From assembly GCA_045576235.1 (NCBI GenBank), contig JAZNGA010000052.1, forward strand, positions 62,001 through 126,000: a DNA stretch of 64,000 nt, given 5' to 3'. The notes under the pieces are model-generated. The model worked only from the letters and a program-made list of their open reading frames with translations. It had not been told where the DNA came from and did no database searches. Of this stretch, positions 24,444 through 33,719 are shown one piece after another. Numbering within the stretch: the stretch's first letter is position 1; each line of letters starts with the position of its first letter. The position numbers and the translations under genes are program-made. This DNA comes from SIG437 sp045576235. GTDB taxonomy: Bacteria > Bacillota > Clostridia > UBA1381 > UBA9506.

Positions 24444-24472
24444 ATTATAACAAATCTTATTGGAAAAATCAA
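24444..24472 (-). promoter_or_regulatory. Promoter of the phosphohexomutase-hexuronate operon
   Basis: On the minus strand TTGATT (24472-24467), 17-base spacer, TATAAT (24449-24444), 33 bases before the start codon. Confidence 0.7.
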
Positions 24473-24509
24473 CACGTCTTATAACAACATTAGCCATATT
24501 TTTGCAAGA

Positions 24510-24538
24510 TTGACTTTTTTTGAGTTTTGTAGTATAAT
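24510..24538 (+). promoter_or_regulatory. Promoter of the topoisomerase A-subunit gene
   Basis: TTGACT (24510-24515), 17-base spacer, TATAAT (24533-24538), 55 bases before the ATG at 24594. It is back to back with the promoter of the hexuronate operon. Confidence 0.78.
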
Positions 24539-24593
24539 ATTCAAGTGGTTATGGGATAAAAATTGTATATATATTACATTTTGCGAGGTAGAA

Positions 24594-26771
24594 ATGGAAA
24601 ACAATTACATTGAACAAAATATAACCGATACATTAGAGCAAAACTACATGCCATATGCGATGAGCGTTATCATCTCTCGTGCGATTCCCGAAATTGACGG
24701 ATTTAAGCCTGCTCACAGAAAGCTGCTTTACACTATGTATAAAATGGGGCTTATCACAGGTGCAAGAACAAAATCGTCAAATGTTGTCGGACAGACAATG
24801 AAATTAAATCCTCACGGCGATATGGCAATTTATGAGACCCTTGTGAGACTCACAAGGGGAAACGGTGCACTGCTCCATCCGTTTATAGATTCAAAGGGAA
24901 ACTTCGGCAAGCAACATTCAAGAGATATGGCGTTTGCTGCGCCGAGATATACAGAGGTCAAGCTTGACTCGATATGTTCGGACATTTTTGGAGATATTGA
25001 CAAAGATACGGTGGATTTTGTTGATAACTATGATGGAGAGCTCAAAGAGCCGACGCTTCTTCCTGTTGCATTTCCGACTGTTTTAGTCAACGCAAATCAG
25101 GGAATTGCTGTCGGCATGGCATCAAACATATGCAGCTTCAACTTAAAAGAAGTTTGTGACACAACAATTGCCCTTTTGAAGGATAAAAAAGCAGATGTTT
25201 ATAAGACTTTGCTTGCGCCTGATTTTTCGGGTGGAGCTCAGCTTATATATAATGAAGCCGATATTAAATCAATTTACGAAACGGGCAGAGGAAGCATAAA
25301 GCTTCGCGCCAAATATTCTTTCGACAAGAAAAATAACTGCATAGAGGTCACAGAAATTCCCTACAGCACAACGGTTGAGGCAATCATTGATAAGATTGTT
25401 GAGCTTGTCAAGCAGGGAAAAATCAAGGAGATTTCCGACATCAGAGATGAGACGGATTTAGCAGGACTCAAGCTTGCAATAGATTTAAAAAGAGGAACAG
25501 ATGCAGAAAGGCTCATGGCTAAACTCTATAAGCAGACGCCTTTAGAAGATTCCTTCAGCTGCAATTTCAATGTTCTCATAAATGGCACACCGAAGGTTTT
25601 AGGAGTCAGGGAACTCATTTTGGAATGGGCTGATTTCAGAATCAACTGCATAAAGAGAAGGCTTCAGTTTGACCTCGATAAAAAATCAAAGAGGCTTCAT
25701 CTTCTGATGGGTCTTAAACAAATTCTTTTAGATATTGATAAGGCTGTTTCAATTATTAAAAACACAGAAGCAGAAGCAGATGTTGTTCCTAATTTGATGA
25801 AGGGCTTCGGAATTGATATGATTCAGGCTGAATTCATAGCTGAAATCAAATTGAGACATTTGAACAAGGAATATATCTTAAAGCGATTGGAAGACATTGA
25901 CAAGTTAAACGAAGAAATTGCCGACATAACAAAAACGCTTTCAAGCGACAGCGCAGTTAAGCGTGTTATCATTAAAGAGCTTTCGGAACTTTCAAAAAAA
26001 CACGGCAGGGACAGAATGACGGAAATCATCTCTTCTGATGATATTGAAGAGGTGACCGAGGATGATTTCATTCCTGACTATAATGTAAAAATATTTATGA
26101 CCGAGCAGAATTATTTAAAGAAAATCACTCTTGTTTCTCTTCGCGCAAGCGCAGACCAAAAGCTTAAAGATGACGATTCTATGCTTTGCGAGGCAGAGTG
26201 CTCAAATAAGTCTGAGGTGCTCTTTTTCAGTAATCAGCAAAATGTTTATAAAATGAAGGTTTATGATTTGCCTGACAGAAAAGCGAGCGATTTTGGTGAG
26301 TTTTTGCCGAATCTTCTTTCTTTGGAACAGGGCGAAAAGATTATCTATATGGTTGTGACAAACAGCTATGAAGGAAATATGCTGTTTGCTTTTGAAAATG
26401 GTAAGATGGCTAAAATTCCTCTTTCGGCTTATGCCACAAAAGCAAACAGAAAAAAACTCACAAATGCCTACAGCGACAAAAGTCCGCTTGCAGACTTATG
26501 CTTCATCCCTGAAGAGACGGAGCTTGTTGCTTTTTCTAATGCAAACAAGGTTTTAATATTTAAAACAGACAAAATTCCGCTCAAAACGACAAGACCATCT
26601 CAGGGCGTTGCAGTTTTAACTCCCATTAAGGGAAGCAAGCTTGTCAAAGTAAGCAGGCTTGATGAAGTCACATTTGCTGATTTTGACTATTACAGAACTA
26701 AAAACATTCCTGCACGAGGAGCATATCTTAAAGACGAGGATGCACCCGGCGAGCAGCTCACTCTCATTTAA
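24594..26771 (+). CDS. Type IIA topoisomerase subunit A (ParC/GyrA-like), stand-alone
   Basis: A 725-residue topoisomerase A subunit. The ATG at 24594 behind CGAGGTAG was chosen because the family-typical start (EQNITDTLEQNYMPYAMSVI) follows directly; the frame is open further upstream but overlaps the promoter. The breakage-reunion domain shows SRAIPEIDGFKPAHRKLLY (about 29-47), KSSNVVGQTMKLNPHGD and the active-site Tyr in AAPRYTEVKL (about 118). A long coiled-coil with EIKLRHLNKE and a reduced beta-pinwheel C-terminal domain follow. It cuts and passes DNA with an ATPase B subunit, but no gyrB/parE is adjacent. The C-terminal GyrA box is not evident, favouring a topoisomerase IV-like role. 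Confidence 0.85.
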   Translation: MENNYIEQNITDTLEQNYMPYAMSVIISRAIPEIDGFKPAHRKLLYTMYKMGLITGARTKSSNVVGQTMKLNPHGDMAIYETLVRLTRGNGALLHPFIDSKGNFGKQHSRDMAFAAPRYTEVKLDSICSDIFGDIDKDTVDFVDNYDGELKEPTLLPVAFPTVLVNANQGIAVGMASNICSFNLKEVCDTTIALLKDKKADVYKTLLAPDFSGGAQLIYNEADIKSIYETGRGSIKLRAKYSFDKKNNCIEVTEIPYSTTVEAIIDKIVELVKQGKIKEISDIRDETDLAGLKLAIDLKRGTDAERLMAKLYKQTPLEDSFSCNFNVLINGTPKVLGVRELILEWADFRINCIKRRLQFDLDKKSKRLHLLMGLKQILLDIDKAVSIIKNTEAEADVVPNLMKGFGIDMIQAEFIAEIKLRHLNKEYILKRLEDIDKLNEEIADITKTLSSDSAVKRVIIKELSELSKKHGRDRMTEIISSDDIEEVTEDDFIPDYNVKIFMTEQNYLKKITLVSLRASADQKLKDDDSMLCEAECSNKSEVLFFSNQQNVYKMKVYDLPDRKASDFGEFLPNLLSLEQGEKIIYMVVTNSYEGNMLFAFENGKMAKIPLSAYATKANRKKLTNAYSDKSPLADLCFIPEETELVAFSNANKVLIFKTDKIPLKTTRPSQGVAVLTPIKGSKLVKVSRLDEVTFADFDYYRTKNIPARGAYLKDEDAPGEQLTLI

Positions 26772-26809
26772 CTTTTTGTAAAGATAATATTAACTCATTC
26801 TAAATTTTG

Positions 26810-26837
26810 TTGACAAAATTTTATATTGTGATAAAAT
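26810..26837 (+). promoter_or_regulatory. Promoter of htpG
   Basis: TTGACA (26810-26815), 16-base spacer, TAAAAT (26832-26837), immediately upstream of the CIRCE operator. Confidence 0.7.
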
Positions 26838-26842
26838 ACAGA

Positions 26843-26869
26843 TTAGCACTCGGTAAGTTGGAGTGCTAA
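26843..26869. promoter_or_regulatory. CIRCE operator (HrcA site) before htpG
   Basis: Perfect TTAGCACTC-N9-GAGTGCTAA at 26843-26851 and 26861-26869, placed at the start of the transcript between promoter and ribosome site. It is the binding site of the heat-shock repressor HrcA. Confidence 0.97.
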
Positions 26870-26892
26870 TTTACACATACGGAGGCAATAAA

Positions 26893-28761
26893 ATGGCAAA
26901 AAGACAGTTTAAATCAGAATCAAAGAGACTTTTAGAGCTCATGATTAATTCAATTTACACTCATAAAGAGATTTTTTTAAGAGAGCTCATATCAAACGCA
27001 TCAGACGCTATAGATAAGCTCTATTACACAGCTCTCACCGATGAAAACATCAGCTTCAGCAAGGACGATTTTTTCATTAAGATTTCTTTGGATAAGGAAA
27101 ACAGAAAAATCATTCTCACTGACACGGGAATTGGTATGGATGAGGATGACCTGCATGAAAATCTGGGAACAATTGCAAAAAGCGGTTCTTTAGATTTCAA
27201 ACAAAACAAAGAATCAAAAGAGGAAATTGACATTATAGGTCAGTTTGGTGTTGGTTTTTATTCTGCTTTTATGGTGGCAGAAACTGTCACGGTTGAAACG
27301 AAAAAGCATGGAAGCGATAAGGCATACAGATGGGAATCGAGCGGGGCTGACGGATATAGCGTTAAGGAAATTGAAAAAGAAGAAACAGGAACTGTCATAA
27401 CGCTTTGTTTAAAAGAGAGCACAGAAGATGAAAACTATGATGAGTTTTTAGAGGAATATCGCATAGCAGGACTAATCAGAAAATATTCTGACTATATCAG
27501 ATACCCAATCAAGATGCTTGTGACAAAATCACGCCCTAAGGCTGATAATGAAAAAGAATATGAGACATATCTCGAAGAGGAAACATTAAACTCAATGGTT
27601 CCCATATGGAGAAAAAACAAAGCAGAGCTTGAAGAAAAAGATTATAGCGATTTCTATAAAGAAAAATTCTATGATTATGAAGACCCCGTCAAGACAATTC
27701 ACACATCGGCTGACGGTGCGGTGAGCTATAAGGCGCTTTTGTTCATTCCGGGGCACGCTCCTTTTGACTATTTTACAAAGGACTATGAAAAAGGGCTTCA
27801 GCTTTACGCAAGCGGAGTTATGATAATGGATAAATGCGAAGAGCTGCTTCCTGATTGCTTTGGTTTTGTTAAAGGTCTTGTTGATTCGGCTGATTTGTCG
27901 CTTAACATATCAAGAGAAATTCTTCAGCACGACAGACAGCTGAAGCTCATTGCAAGCCATTTGAAGAAAAAGATTAAGTCAGAGCTTCTCTCCATGCAGA
28001 AAAACGAGCGCGAATCTTACGAAAAATTCTTTGCTGCTTTTTCAAGACAGCTCAAGTTCGGCGTTTATAATGAGTTTGGAAAAGAGAAGGATTTCTTGTC
28101 TGACCTTTTGATGTTCTTCTCATCAAAAGAAAAAAAGCTTGTGACACTTTCTGAATATGTTGAAAAAATGCTAGAAGACCAGAAATATATCTATTATGCA
28201 AGCGGTGAAACCGTTGAAAAAATCGAAAAGCTTCCACAGACAGAGATGGTTTTGGATAAAGGCTATGAGATTTTATATTTAACAGAGGATGTTGACGAGT
28301 TTGCCGTGCAGATGCTTGCAAAATTTATGGACAAGGAATTTAAGTCTGTTTCATCAGGCGACCTTGATTTGGGCGACGAAGAAAATAAAGACGAGCTAGC
28401 AGAAAACAAAGAGCTTTTTGCGTTTATGAAGGATGCTTTAGGTGACAAGATTAAAGAAGTGAGAGCATCAAAAAGATTAAAGACTCACTCTGTCTGCATA
28501 ACAACTGACGGAGCTCTTTCTTTAGAAATGGAAAAGCTTTTGAACTCTATGCCAAACGGAAACAGTGTCAAGGCAGAAAGAGTTCTTGAGATTAATGTAA
28601 ACAGTGCGCTCTACACAAAGCTGAATGACCTTTTATCGTCAGATAAGGATAAGCTCAAAAAGGTTACGGAGCTTTTATATGGTGCTGCGATTATTGCTCA
28701 GGGCATGATGCCTGATGAGCCTGTCGATTTTGCTGACGGAATTTGCGATTTGATAGATTAA
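26893..28761 (+). CDS. htpG: Chaperone HtpG (Hsp90)
   Basis: A 622-residue bacterial Hsp90 starting at ATG 26893, behind GGAGGCAATAAA; the open frame upstream of it covers the CIRCE and is not coding. The GHKL ATPase domain has KRLLELMINSIY, FLRELISNASDAIDKL (about 29-44), DTGIGMD (about 78-84) and GQFGVGFYSAFM (about 116-127); the middle domain has the catalytic-loop Arg region SLNISREILQ (about 336-345); the C-terminal dimerisation domain completes it. It is an ATP-driven folding and remodelling chaperone. CIRCE control is unusual for htpG. It is followed by mutS after 19 bases. Confidence 0.97.
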   Translation: MAKRQFKSESKRLLELMINSIYTHKEIFLRELISNASDAIDKLYYTALTDENISFSKDDFFIKISLDKENRKIILTDTGIGMDEDDLHENLGTIAKSGSLDFKQNKESKEEIDIIGQFGVGFYSAFMVAETVTVETKKHGSDKAYRWESSGADGYSVKEIEKEETGTVITLCLKESTEDENYDEFLEEYRIAGLIRKYSDYIRYPIKMLVTKSRPKADNEKEYETYLEEETLNSMVPIWRKNKAELEEKDYSDFYKEKFYDYEDPVKTIHTSADGAVSYKALLFIPGHAPFDYFTKDYEKGLQLYASGVMIMDKCEELLPDCFGFVKGLVDSADLSLNISREILQHDRQLKLIASHLKKKIKSELLSMQKNERESYEKFFAAFSRQLKFGVYNEFGKEKDFLSDLLMFFSSKEKKLVTLSEYVEKMLEDQKYIYYASGETVEKIEKLPQTEMVLDKGYEILYLTEDVDEFAVQMLAKFMDKEFKSVSSGDLDLGDEENKDELAENKELFAFMKDALGDKIKEVRASKRLKTHSVCITTDGALSLEMEKLLNSMPNGNSVKAERVLEINVNSALYTKLNDLLSSDKDKLKKVTELLYGAAIIAQGMMPDEPVDFADGICDLID

Positions 28762-28780
28762 GCGATTAGGGGGAGCGTTT

Positions 28781-31372
28781 ATGACGCCGATGATGGAGCA
28801 GTATCTTGCTGTGAAGAAAGATTATAAAGATACAATATTGTTTTTCAGGTTAGGCGACTTTTATGAAATGTTTTTAGATGATGCAGTCATTGCATCACGC
28901 GAGCTCGGGCTGACGCTGACGAGCAGGTCAAAGGGGGCAGAAAAAGATAAAAATCCGATGTGCGGAGTCCCTTTTCACGCCGCCGATTCATACATTTCAA
29001 AGCTTGTCTCTAAAGGCTATAAGGTGGCAATCTGTGAACAGCTTGAAGACCCTAAAATGGTCAAAGGCATTGTTAAGCGTGATGTTGTGAGAGTTGTGAC
29101 GCCGGGAACAATAACTGACACAAATGCTTTAGATGATAAGTCAAACAATTATCTTTGCGCAATCTACAGAAGTGACACACACTATGGCGTTGCCTTTGCA
29201 GACATCACCACAGGCGACTTGTTTGTGACCGAATCTCAAGATTCGGGCAGGCTCATAAATGAAATTGCAAGATATAATCCATCTGAAATAATTTTAAATG
29301 CGTTGGCTTTTTCAGAGGCCTCCCTCATTTCTGAAATGAGAAACAGATTTTCCTGTCTTTGTGAGGAAACGAAGTTTGAGCCTGCGTGGGAAAATTCTGT
29401 CGAGTTGATTTTGGCGAGAATGGAAAAAGAAAGCTTATCTGAACTCGGGATGACGGAAGATATCCACACGGTCAATGCTTTAGGTCAGCTTCTGACATAT
29501 CTTGAAATCACGCAAAAAGCAGTGCTTGGAAACCTGAAGAAGATAAAATACTATAGCTGTGATGAATATATGGATATAGACATATCCACAAGGCGCAATT
29601 TAGAGCTGACTTTGTCGATGAGAACAGCATCAAAGAAGGGAACTCTTCTTTGGGTTTTGGATAAGACTAAAACATCCATGGGCGGCAGAATGATGAAAAG
29701 CTTTGTTGAAAAGCCGCTTGTTAATTGTCTTGCCATTCAGAAAAGACTGTATGCAGTAGCTGAATTAATTAAAGAAGCAGAAACAAGAGAGGACTTAACG
29801 GAAACATTAAAATCTGTTGCTGACATAGAGCGCCTCATAGGAAAGGTTGCGGCCAAAACAGCAAAGAAAAATGATTTGATTTCCTTAAAGCAGTCTGTTT
29901 CGTGTCTTCCCCGCATTTTAGAGCAAATTGCAGGGCTTGAGTTCAGCGCCTTTGCTGAAATGTGCGCTGAAACAGATTCGCTTTGTGACATATTTGATTT
30001 AATAGATAAATCAATCTATGAGGATAAGGCGGGAGAAGAGTCTGACAGAATAATTAAAGAGGGTTTTTCCGAAGAGCTTGATGAATATTATAGCTTGTTG
30101 ACAAACGGTAAGGCTGCTGTTTTGCAGATGGAGGCCATAGAAAAGGAAAAGACAGGAATAAAGACATTAAAGGTCTCCTATAATAAGGTTTTCGGCTATT
30201 ATATTGAGGTTTCAAAGTCATATAAGGATATGCTTCCTGAAGGATATATCAGAAAGCAGACGATTGCAAACGGAGAAAGATATATAACTCAAGAGCTCAA
30301 AGAGCTTGAAGAAAAAATACTCGGGGCATCAGACAGAATCAAGACTTTAGAGAGTGTGATTTTTGGAAAGGTGCGCGATGAGATAGCAAGAAGCATTGAA
30401 AGAATTTTAAAGGCGGCACACACCATAGCTTACATAGATGTTCTTTGCTCTTTGGCTGAGGTTGCTGTTAAAAATAAGTACACTATGCCGCATGTTGATA
30501 TGTCAGATAAGCTGATAATAAAAGACGGAAGACATCCCGTTGTTGAAAAGGTGCTCTCCGATGAGCTTTTTGTGCCGAATGACACATTCTTAAACTGTGA
30601 AGACGACAGACTTTTAATAATCACAGGGCCAAATATGGCGGGAAAATCGACATATATGCGTCAGGTTGCATTGATTGCAATAATGGCGCAGATTGGAAGC
30701 TTTGTTCCGGCGAGCGATTGCCACATTGGAATTTGCGATAAGGTGTTCACAAGAGTCGGGGCGTCAGATGATTTGTCCAGCGGACAGAGCACATTCATGG
30801 TTGAGATGACAGAGGTTTCAAACATTCTCGCAAATGCAACAAAGAGAAGTCTCTTGATTCTTGACGAGATTGGAAGAGGAACAAGCACTTATGATGGCTT
30901 GTCAATTGCGTGGAGTGTTTCTGAATATGTTGCAGATAAAAAGAAAATTGGGGCAAGAACGCTTTTTGCAACTCATTATCACGAACTGACGGTGCTTGAA
31001 AATAAGCTTGACGGAGTGAAAAACTATTGCATTGCGTGCAAAAAGCGCGGAGACGAAATAACCTTCCTGCGCAGAATCATAAAAGGCGGAGCCGATGAAA
31101 GCTACGGAATTGAGGTTGCGGCGCTTGCGGGTCTTCCTGCTAAGGTTATTAAACGAGCAAAAGAGATTTTATCTTCTATTGACAGCGGAGAAAAAGAAAT
31201 GACAAGACCTGCAAGAAGGGAAGAACCTGTCGAGGAAGGACTTCAGCTTGGCTTTGACGATGTGAGAGGGAATGAGATAATTGAAGAGCTTGAAAAAATG
31301 GACCTTTCGACATTCACTCCGATTGAAGCTTTAAACAAACTTTATGAATTCCAGAAAATAGCAAAAAAATAA
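28781..31372 (+). CDS. mutS: DNA mismatch repair protein MutS
   Basis: An 863-residue MutS. The mismatch-recognition domain carries the Phe-x-Glu motif in RLGDFYEMF (about 24-32); connector, lever and clamp regions follow (YYIEVSKSYKDMLPEGY at about 473-489); the ABC ATPase has GPNMAGKSTYMRQ (about 616-628), SSGQSTFMVEM, LILDEIGRGTSTYDG (about 693-707) and FATHYHEL. GGGGGAG precedes the ATG, 19 bases after htpG, so a heat-inducible htpG-mutS transcript is possible. mutL lies 18 kb away on the other strand with miaA, so the common mutS-mutL pair is split here. Confidence 0.97.
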   Translation: MTPMMEQYLAVKKDYKDTILFFRLGDFYEMFLDDAVIASRELGLTLTSRSKGAEKDKNPMCGVPFHAADSYISKLVSKGYKVAICEQLEDPKMVKGIVKRDVVRVVTPGTITDTNALDDKSNNYLCAIYRSDTHYGVAFADITTGDLFVTESQDSGRLINEIARYNPSEIILNALAFSEASLISEMRNRFSCLCEETKFEPAWENSVELILARMEKESLSELGMTEDIHTVNALGQLLTYLEITQKAVLGNLKKIKYYSCDEYMDIDISTRRNLELTLSMRTASKKGTLLWVLDKTKTSMGGRMMKSFVEKPLVNCLAIQKRLYAVAELIKEAETREDLTETLKSVADIERLIGKVAAKTAKKNDLISLKQSVSCLPRILEQIAGLEFSAFAEMCAETDSLCDIFDLIDKSIYEDKAGEESDRIIKEGFSEELDEYYSLLTNGKAAVLQMEAIEKEKTGIKTLKVSYNKVFGYYIEVSKSYKDMLPEGYIRKQTIANGERYITQELKELEEKILGASDRIKTLESVIFGKVRDEIARSIERILKAAHTIAYIDVLCSLAEVAVKNKYTMPHVDMSDKLIIKDGRHPVVEKVLSDELFVPNDTFLNCEDDRLLIITGPNMAGKSTYMRQVALIAIMAQIGSFVPASDCHIGICDKVFTRVGASDDLSSGQSTFMVEMTEVSNILANATKRSLLILDEIGRGTSTYDGLSIAWSVSEYVADKKKIGARTLFATHYHELTVLENKLDGVKNYCIACKKRGDEITFLRRIIKGGADESYGIEVAALAGLPAKVIKRAKEILSSIDSGEKEMTRPARREEPVEEGLQLGFDDVRGNEIIEELEKMDLSTFTPIEALNKLYEFQKIAKK

Positions 31373-31403
31373 TGTTCTAATAAGCAAAGGTTTTAAATAA
31401 AAT

Positions 31404-31470
31404 ATACCGTAGATGATTTTTGAAATAAGACGGCTGCAAAGAAAAAGCCGGAAGGGAGAATTTACGGTAT
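31404..31470 (+). promoter_or_regulatory. Leader inverted repeat covering the start codon of the SSB-like gene
   Basis: ATACCGTA (31404-31411) is perfectly complementary to TACGGTAT (31463-31470), which includes the first two bases of the start codon. The enclosed 51 bases hold a small hairpin CGGCT/AGCCG and the ribosome site GAAGGGAG. Folding would hide the start, a layout expected of translational control. Function is inference. Confidence 0.45.
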
Positions 31471-32086
31471 GTTAAGCTGTATGGAAGATAATGAAGCAAG
31501 GCTATCTGGCATAGTGTCAGAAGGGCCGACACTCAGCCATGTGGTGCATGGTGAGAGGTTTTTTAGGTTTTCAGTTAAATCAAAGAGACTTAGCGAAAAC
31601 GAAGATACAATAGTTGTCACAACACCTGAAAGCCTTTTGGAAAATGATAGTATTTGCGAAGGAGATATGGTGGCGATTTCGGGGCAGTTTCGCTCTTATA
31701 ATAACTATAGCGGAGTTGGAAATAAGCTGGTGCTCACGCTCTTTGCAAAGGTTATTGAAAAACTAAAAGAGCCTGTAGAGATATATAACGAAGTGTTTTT
31801 AAACGGATATGTCTGCAAAGAGATTATTTATCGCGTGACTCCGTTCGGAAGGGAAATTGCAGATGTTTTGCTTGCGGTGAACAGAGCATATAACAAGTCT
31901 GACTACATACCTTGTATTGCGTGGGGAAGAAATGCGCGAAGACTTAAAAATGTCCCTGTCGGCACAAATCTTAAGATTAGCGGAAGAATGCAGTCAAGGC
32001 AATATGATAAGAAAATCAATGAATTTGAAACTGAAAAGAAAATTGCTTTTGAGGTTTCTGTGAGTAAGGTCGAAATAGTTGAATAA
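31469..32086 (+). CDS. Double-OB single-stranded DNA-binding-like protein
   Basis: A 205-residue protein with two OB-fold halves: residues about 8-95 (ARLSGIVSEGPTLSHVVHGERFFRF ... MVAISGQFRSYN) and about 103-200 (EVFLNGYVCKEIIYRVTPFGREIADVLLAV ... YIPCIAWGRNARRL ... LKISGRMQSRQY). The second half looks like canonical SSB; the first is a more divergent copy. Such two-OB proteins occur in Clostridia next to the normal Ssb and lack the acidic SSB tail that docks partners; this one ends in SVSKVEIVE, which is not the usual tail. GGAAGGGAG lies upstream. It follows mutS and may belong to its transcript, which would fit a repair role. Confidence 0.75.
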   Translation: MLSCMEDNEARLSGIVSEGPTLSHVVHGERFFRFSVKSKRLSENEDTIVVTTPESLLENDSICEGDMVAISGQFRSYNNYSGVGNKLVLTLFAKVIEKLKEPVEIYNEVFLNGYVCKEIIYRVTPFGREIADVLLAVNRAYNKSDYIPCIAWGRNARRLKNVPVGTNLKISGRMQSRQYDKKINEFETEKKIAFEVSVSKVEIVE

Positions 32087-32093
32087 AAAATGG

Positions 32094-32132
32094 GGCTGTA
32101 GTAAAATGAAATCATTTCGCTGCAGCCTTTTT
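32094..32132. terminator. Terminator hairpin, CTGTAGCAAAATGA family
   Basis: Arms 32094-32109 and 32112-32127 form a 16-position stem with one mismatch and two wobbles, followed by TTTTT. It serves the converging SSB-like and esterase genes. Confidence 0.82.
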
Positions 32133-32138
32133 ATGTTT

Positions 32139-32882
32139 TTATATGTTCTCATATAATGATAAATATGCTTCAAAATAGCGTCTTCCAAATTCTCTGCACG
32201 ATTCTGCTGTGAAATGTATGCCATCATCTTTGAGCTTGAGACCTTTTGATGAAACAACAACTGAGTTTGGAATGAGAGAAGCAATTTCAGGCAGGTGTCT
32301 GTTAAATTCAATGTTTCGCTTTTCCATTTTCCAATTATCAGAAATGTCATCTGAAATTTCGCCGATGATAACAGGGAGCAGAGGGTTTCTGAGCTCGTTT
32401 CTCATAGCTTTTATAACTGTTATCAGTCTGTCTGCGTAGGCGTTTAAGCTTTCTTCTGTCAGGCAGTCGCTTTCTCCCTGATGCCATAAAATGCCCTTGA
32501 TTTCAGATGTTCGCGAGGCGAGTTCACACTGCATCATAGCGTGGTCAAACAAAAGCTCACCGGGCATCCATTCAGAGATTGTCGTGCCTCCGTCTGCACA
32601 GGGGATTAAGCCAACGGGTTTTTCAAAATGTTTAGCATATCCGTCTGCAAAGCTTGCCGCAAGAGAAATTCCGCTATGAAACCTTATGCCCCAGATTGCT
32701 CTGTCGGGGTTAATTGGCTCAGACATCGGCTGCCATCTTCCCATGCGGAGCATATAGCAAAGCGGATTGCGGATTTCGCGCACTTCGCCAAACTCTCCTC
32801 TGCCTGACATATTGGATTGTCCCGCCATTAAAAATGATGACGGTTTTGCGTCTATCTCATGAATTCCATCGTTGATTACCAT
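32139..32882 (-). CDS. SGNH-type carbohydrate acetylesterase (sialate O-acetylesterase family)
   Basis: A 247-residue esterase of the SASA/CE6 type. Catalytic Ser in FLMAGQSNMSGRG (about 17-29), oxyanion region CADGGTTISEWMPG (about 97-110), GILWHQGESD (about 132-141), and the Asp-His pair in LKDDGIHFTAES (about 217-228). There is no signal peptide, so it acts inside the cell on imported acetylated sugars or oligosaccharides. TTTGGAGGAAACATG gives a strong ribosome site. It is 39 bases after another esterase gene on the same strand; together they look like a deacetylation pair for acetylated xylan or pectin fragments. Confidence 0.87.
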   Translation of the reverse strand: MVINDGIHEIDAKPSSFLMAGQSNMSGRGEFGEVREIRNPLCYMLRMGRWQPMSEPINPDRAIWGIRFHSGISLAASFADGYAKHFEKPVGLIPCADGGTTISEWMPGELLFDHAMMQCELASRTSEIKGILWHQGESDCLTEESLNAYADRLITVIKAMRNELRNPLLPVIIGEISDDISDNWKMEKRNIEFNRHLPEIASLIPNSVVVSSKGLKLKDDGIHFTAESCREFGRRYFEAYLSLYENI

Positions 32883-32921
32883 GTTTCCTCCAAAAATTCA
32901 ATTTGAATCTATTGTTAATGA

Positions 32922-33719
32922 CTAAAAATTGTTTATCCATCTGATTGCCATGCTCACCCATGCGGAAACTTCCTCCAAAACAGCGCCGGTTATTTTTTCT
33001 GCCAGCGCAAGTCCGTGATCGCCTTTTGGAAAAATGTGAGCTTCGCACTCAACACCGTTTTCGACTAAAGCATTAACAAACCTTGTTGCATTTGAAACGG
33101 GCACCGCGCTATCTGCAAAGGTGTGCCAGATGAATGTTTTAGGTGTGTCCTTTGTCACATGATTTTCAAGCGCGAAAAACTCTTTTGCTTCATCTCTTCC
33201 AGCAAGGAAATTGTTCATCGTTCCGCGATGCTCGCTTATGACAGGATAGCACAAAATCAGTCCGTCAGGCTTGTTTTCATCGCCTGTCACATTTGAATAC
33301 TTACGAATGATTTCTTTGTCGTAATGAACGCCGATGCTTGCGGCTAAATGTCCGCCTGCTGAAAATCCGCAGACAAAAACTTTGTTTTTATCAATTCTGT
33401 TTTCGTCGGCTATGCTTCTGACATATGCAATAGCTTTGGAGAGCTCGCAGCATGCCGCGGGCCAGCCTGAAGGAGCAACAGCATAATCCAAAACAAAGGA
33501 ATGAAATCCTGCCGCTAAAAATTTCATGGCAATGGGCTCTGCTTCTCTCGGAGAGATGGAGCTGTATGCTCCACCGGGGCAGATAATGATTGCCGGACGA
33601 AGCTTCCATTCCACCGTCGGAGGAGTTAAAATATATGATGTTAATGTTGTCTTTTTAGGTGGAGTGCTGACTTTCATTGATGCATAATCCACGCTGATTT
33701 CCTGCACATTGTAAATCAT
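32922..33719 (-). CDS. Alpha/beta-hydrolase esterase (BD-FAE/acetyl-xylan-esterase-like)
   Basis: A 265-residue alpha/beta hydrolase from ATG 33719 (ribosome site AGAGAGGGC); the frame extends upstream but without a ribosome site. Oxyanion-hole motif CPGGAYSSIS (about 45-54), nucleophile in VCGFSAGGHLA (about 113-123), catalytic Asp in HTFADSAVP (about 197-205) and His in PKGDHGLAL (about 231-239). The pattern matches intracellular acetyl esterases that remove acetyl groups from xylo-oligosaccharides. No signal peptide. Neighbouring SGNH esterase supports carbohydrate deacetylation; alternative substrates such as feruloyl esters cannot be excluded. Confidence 0.85.
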   Translation of the reverse strand: MIYNVQEISVDYASMKVSTPPKKTTLTSYILTPPTVEWKLRPAIIICPGGAYSSISPREAEPIAMKFLAAGFHSFVLDYAVAPSGWPAACCELSKAIAYVRSIADENRIDKNKVFVCGFSAGGHLAASIGVHYDKEIIRKYSNVTGDENKPDGLILCYPVISEHRGTMNNFLAGRDEAKEFFALENHVTKDTPKTFIWHTFADSAVPVSNATRFVNALVENGVECEAHIFPKGDHGLALAEKITGAVLEEVSAWVSMAIRWINNF

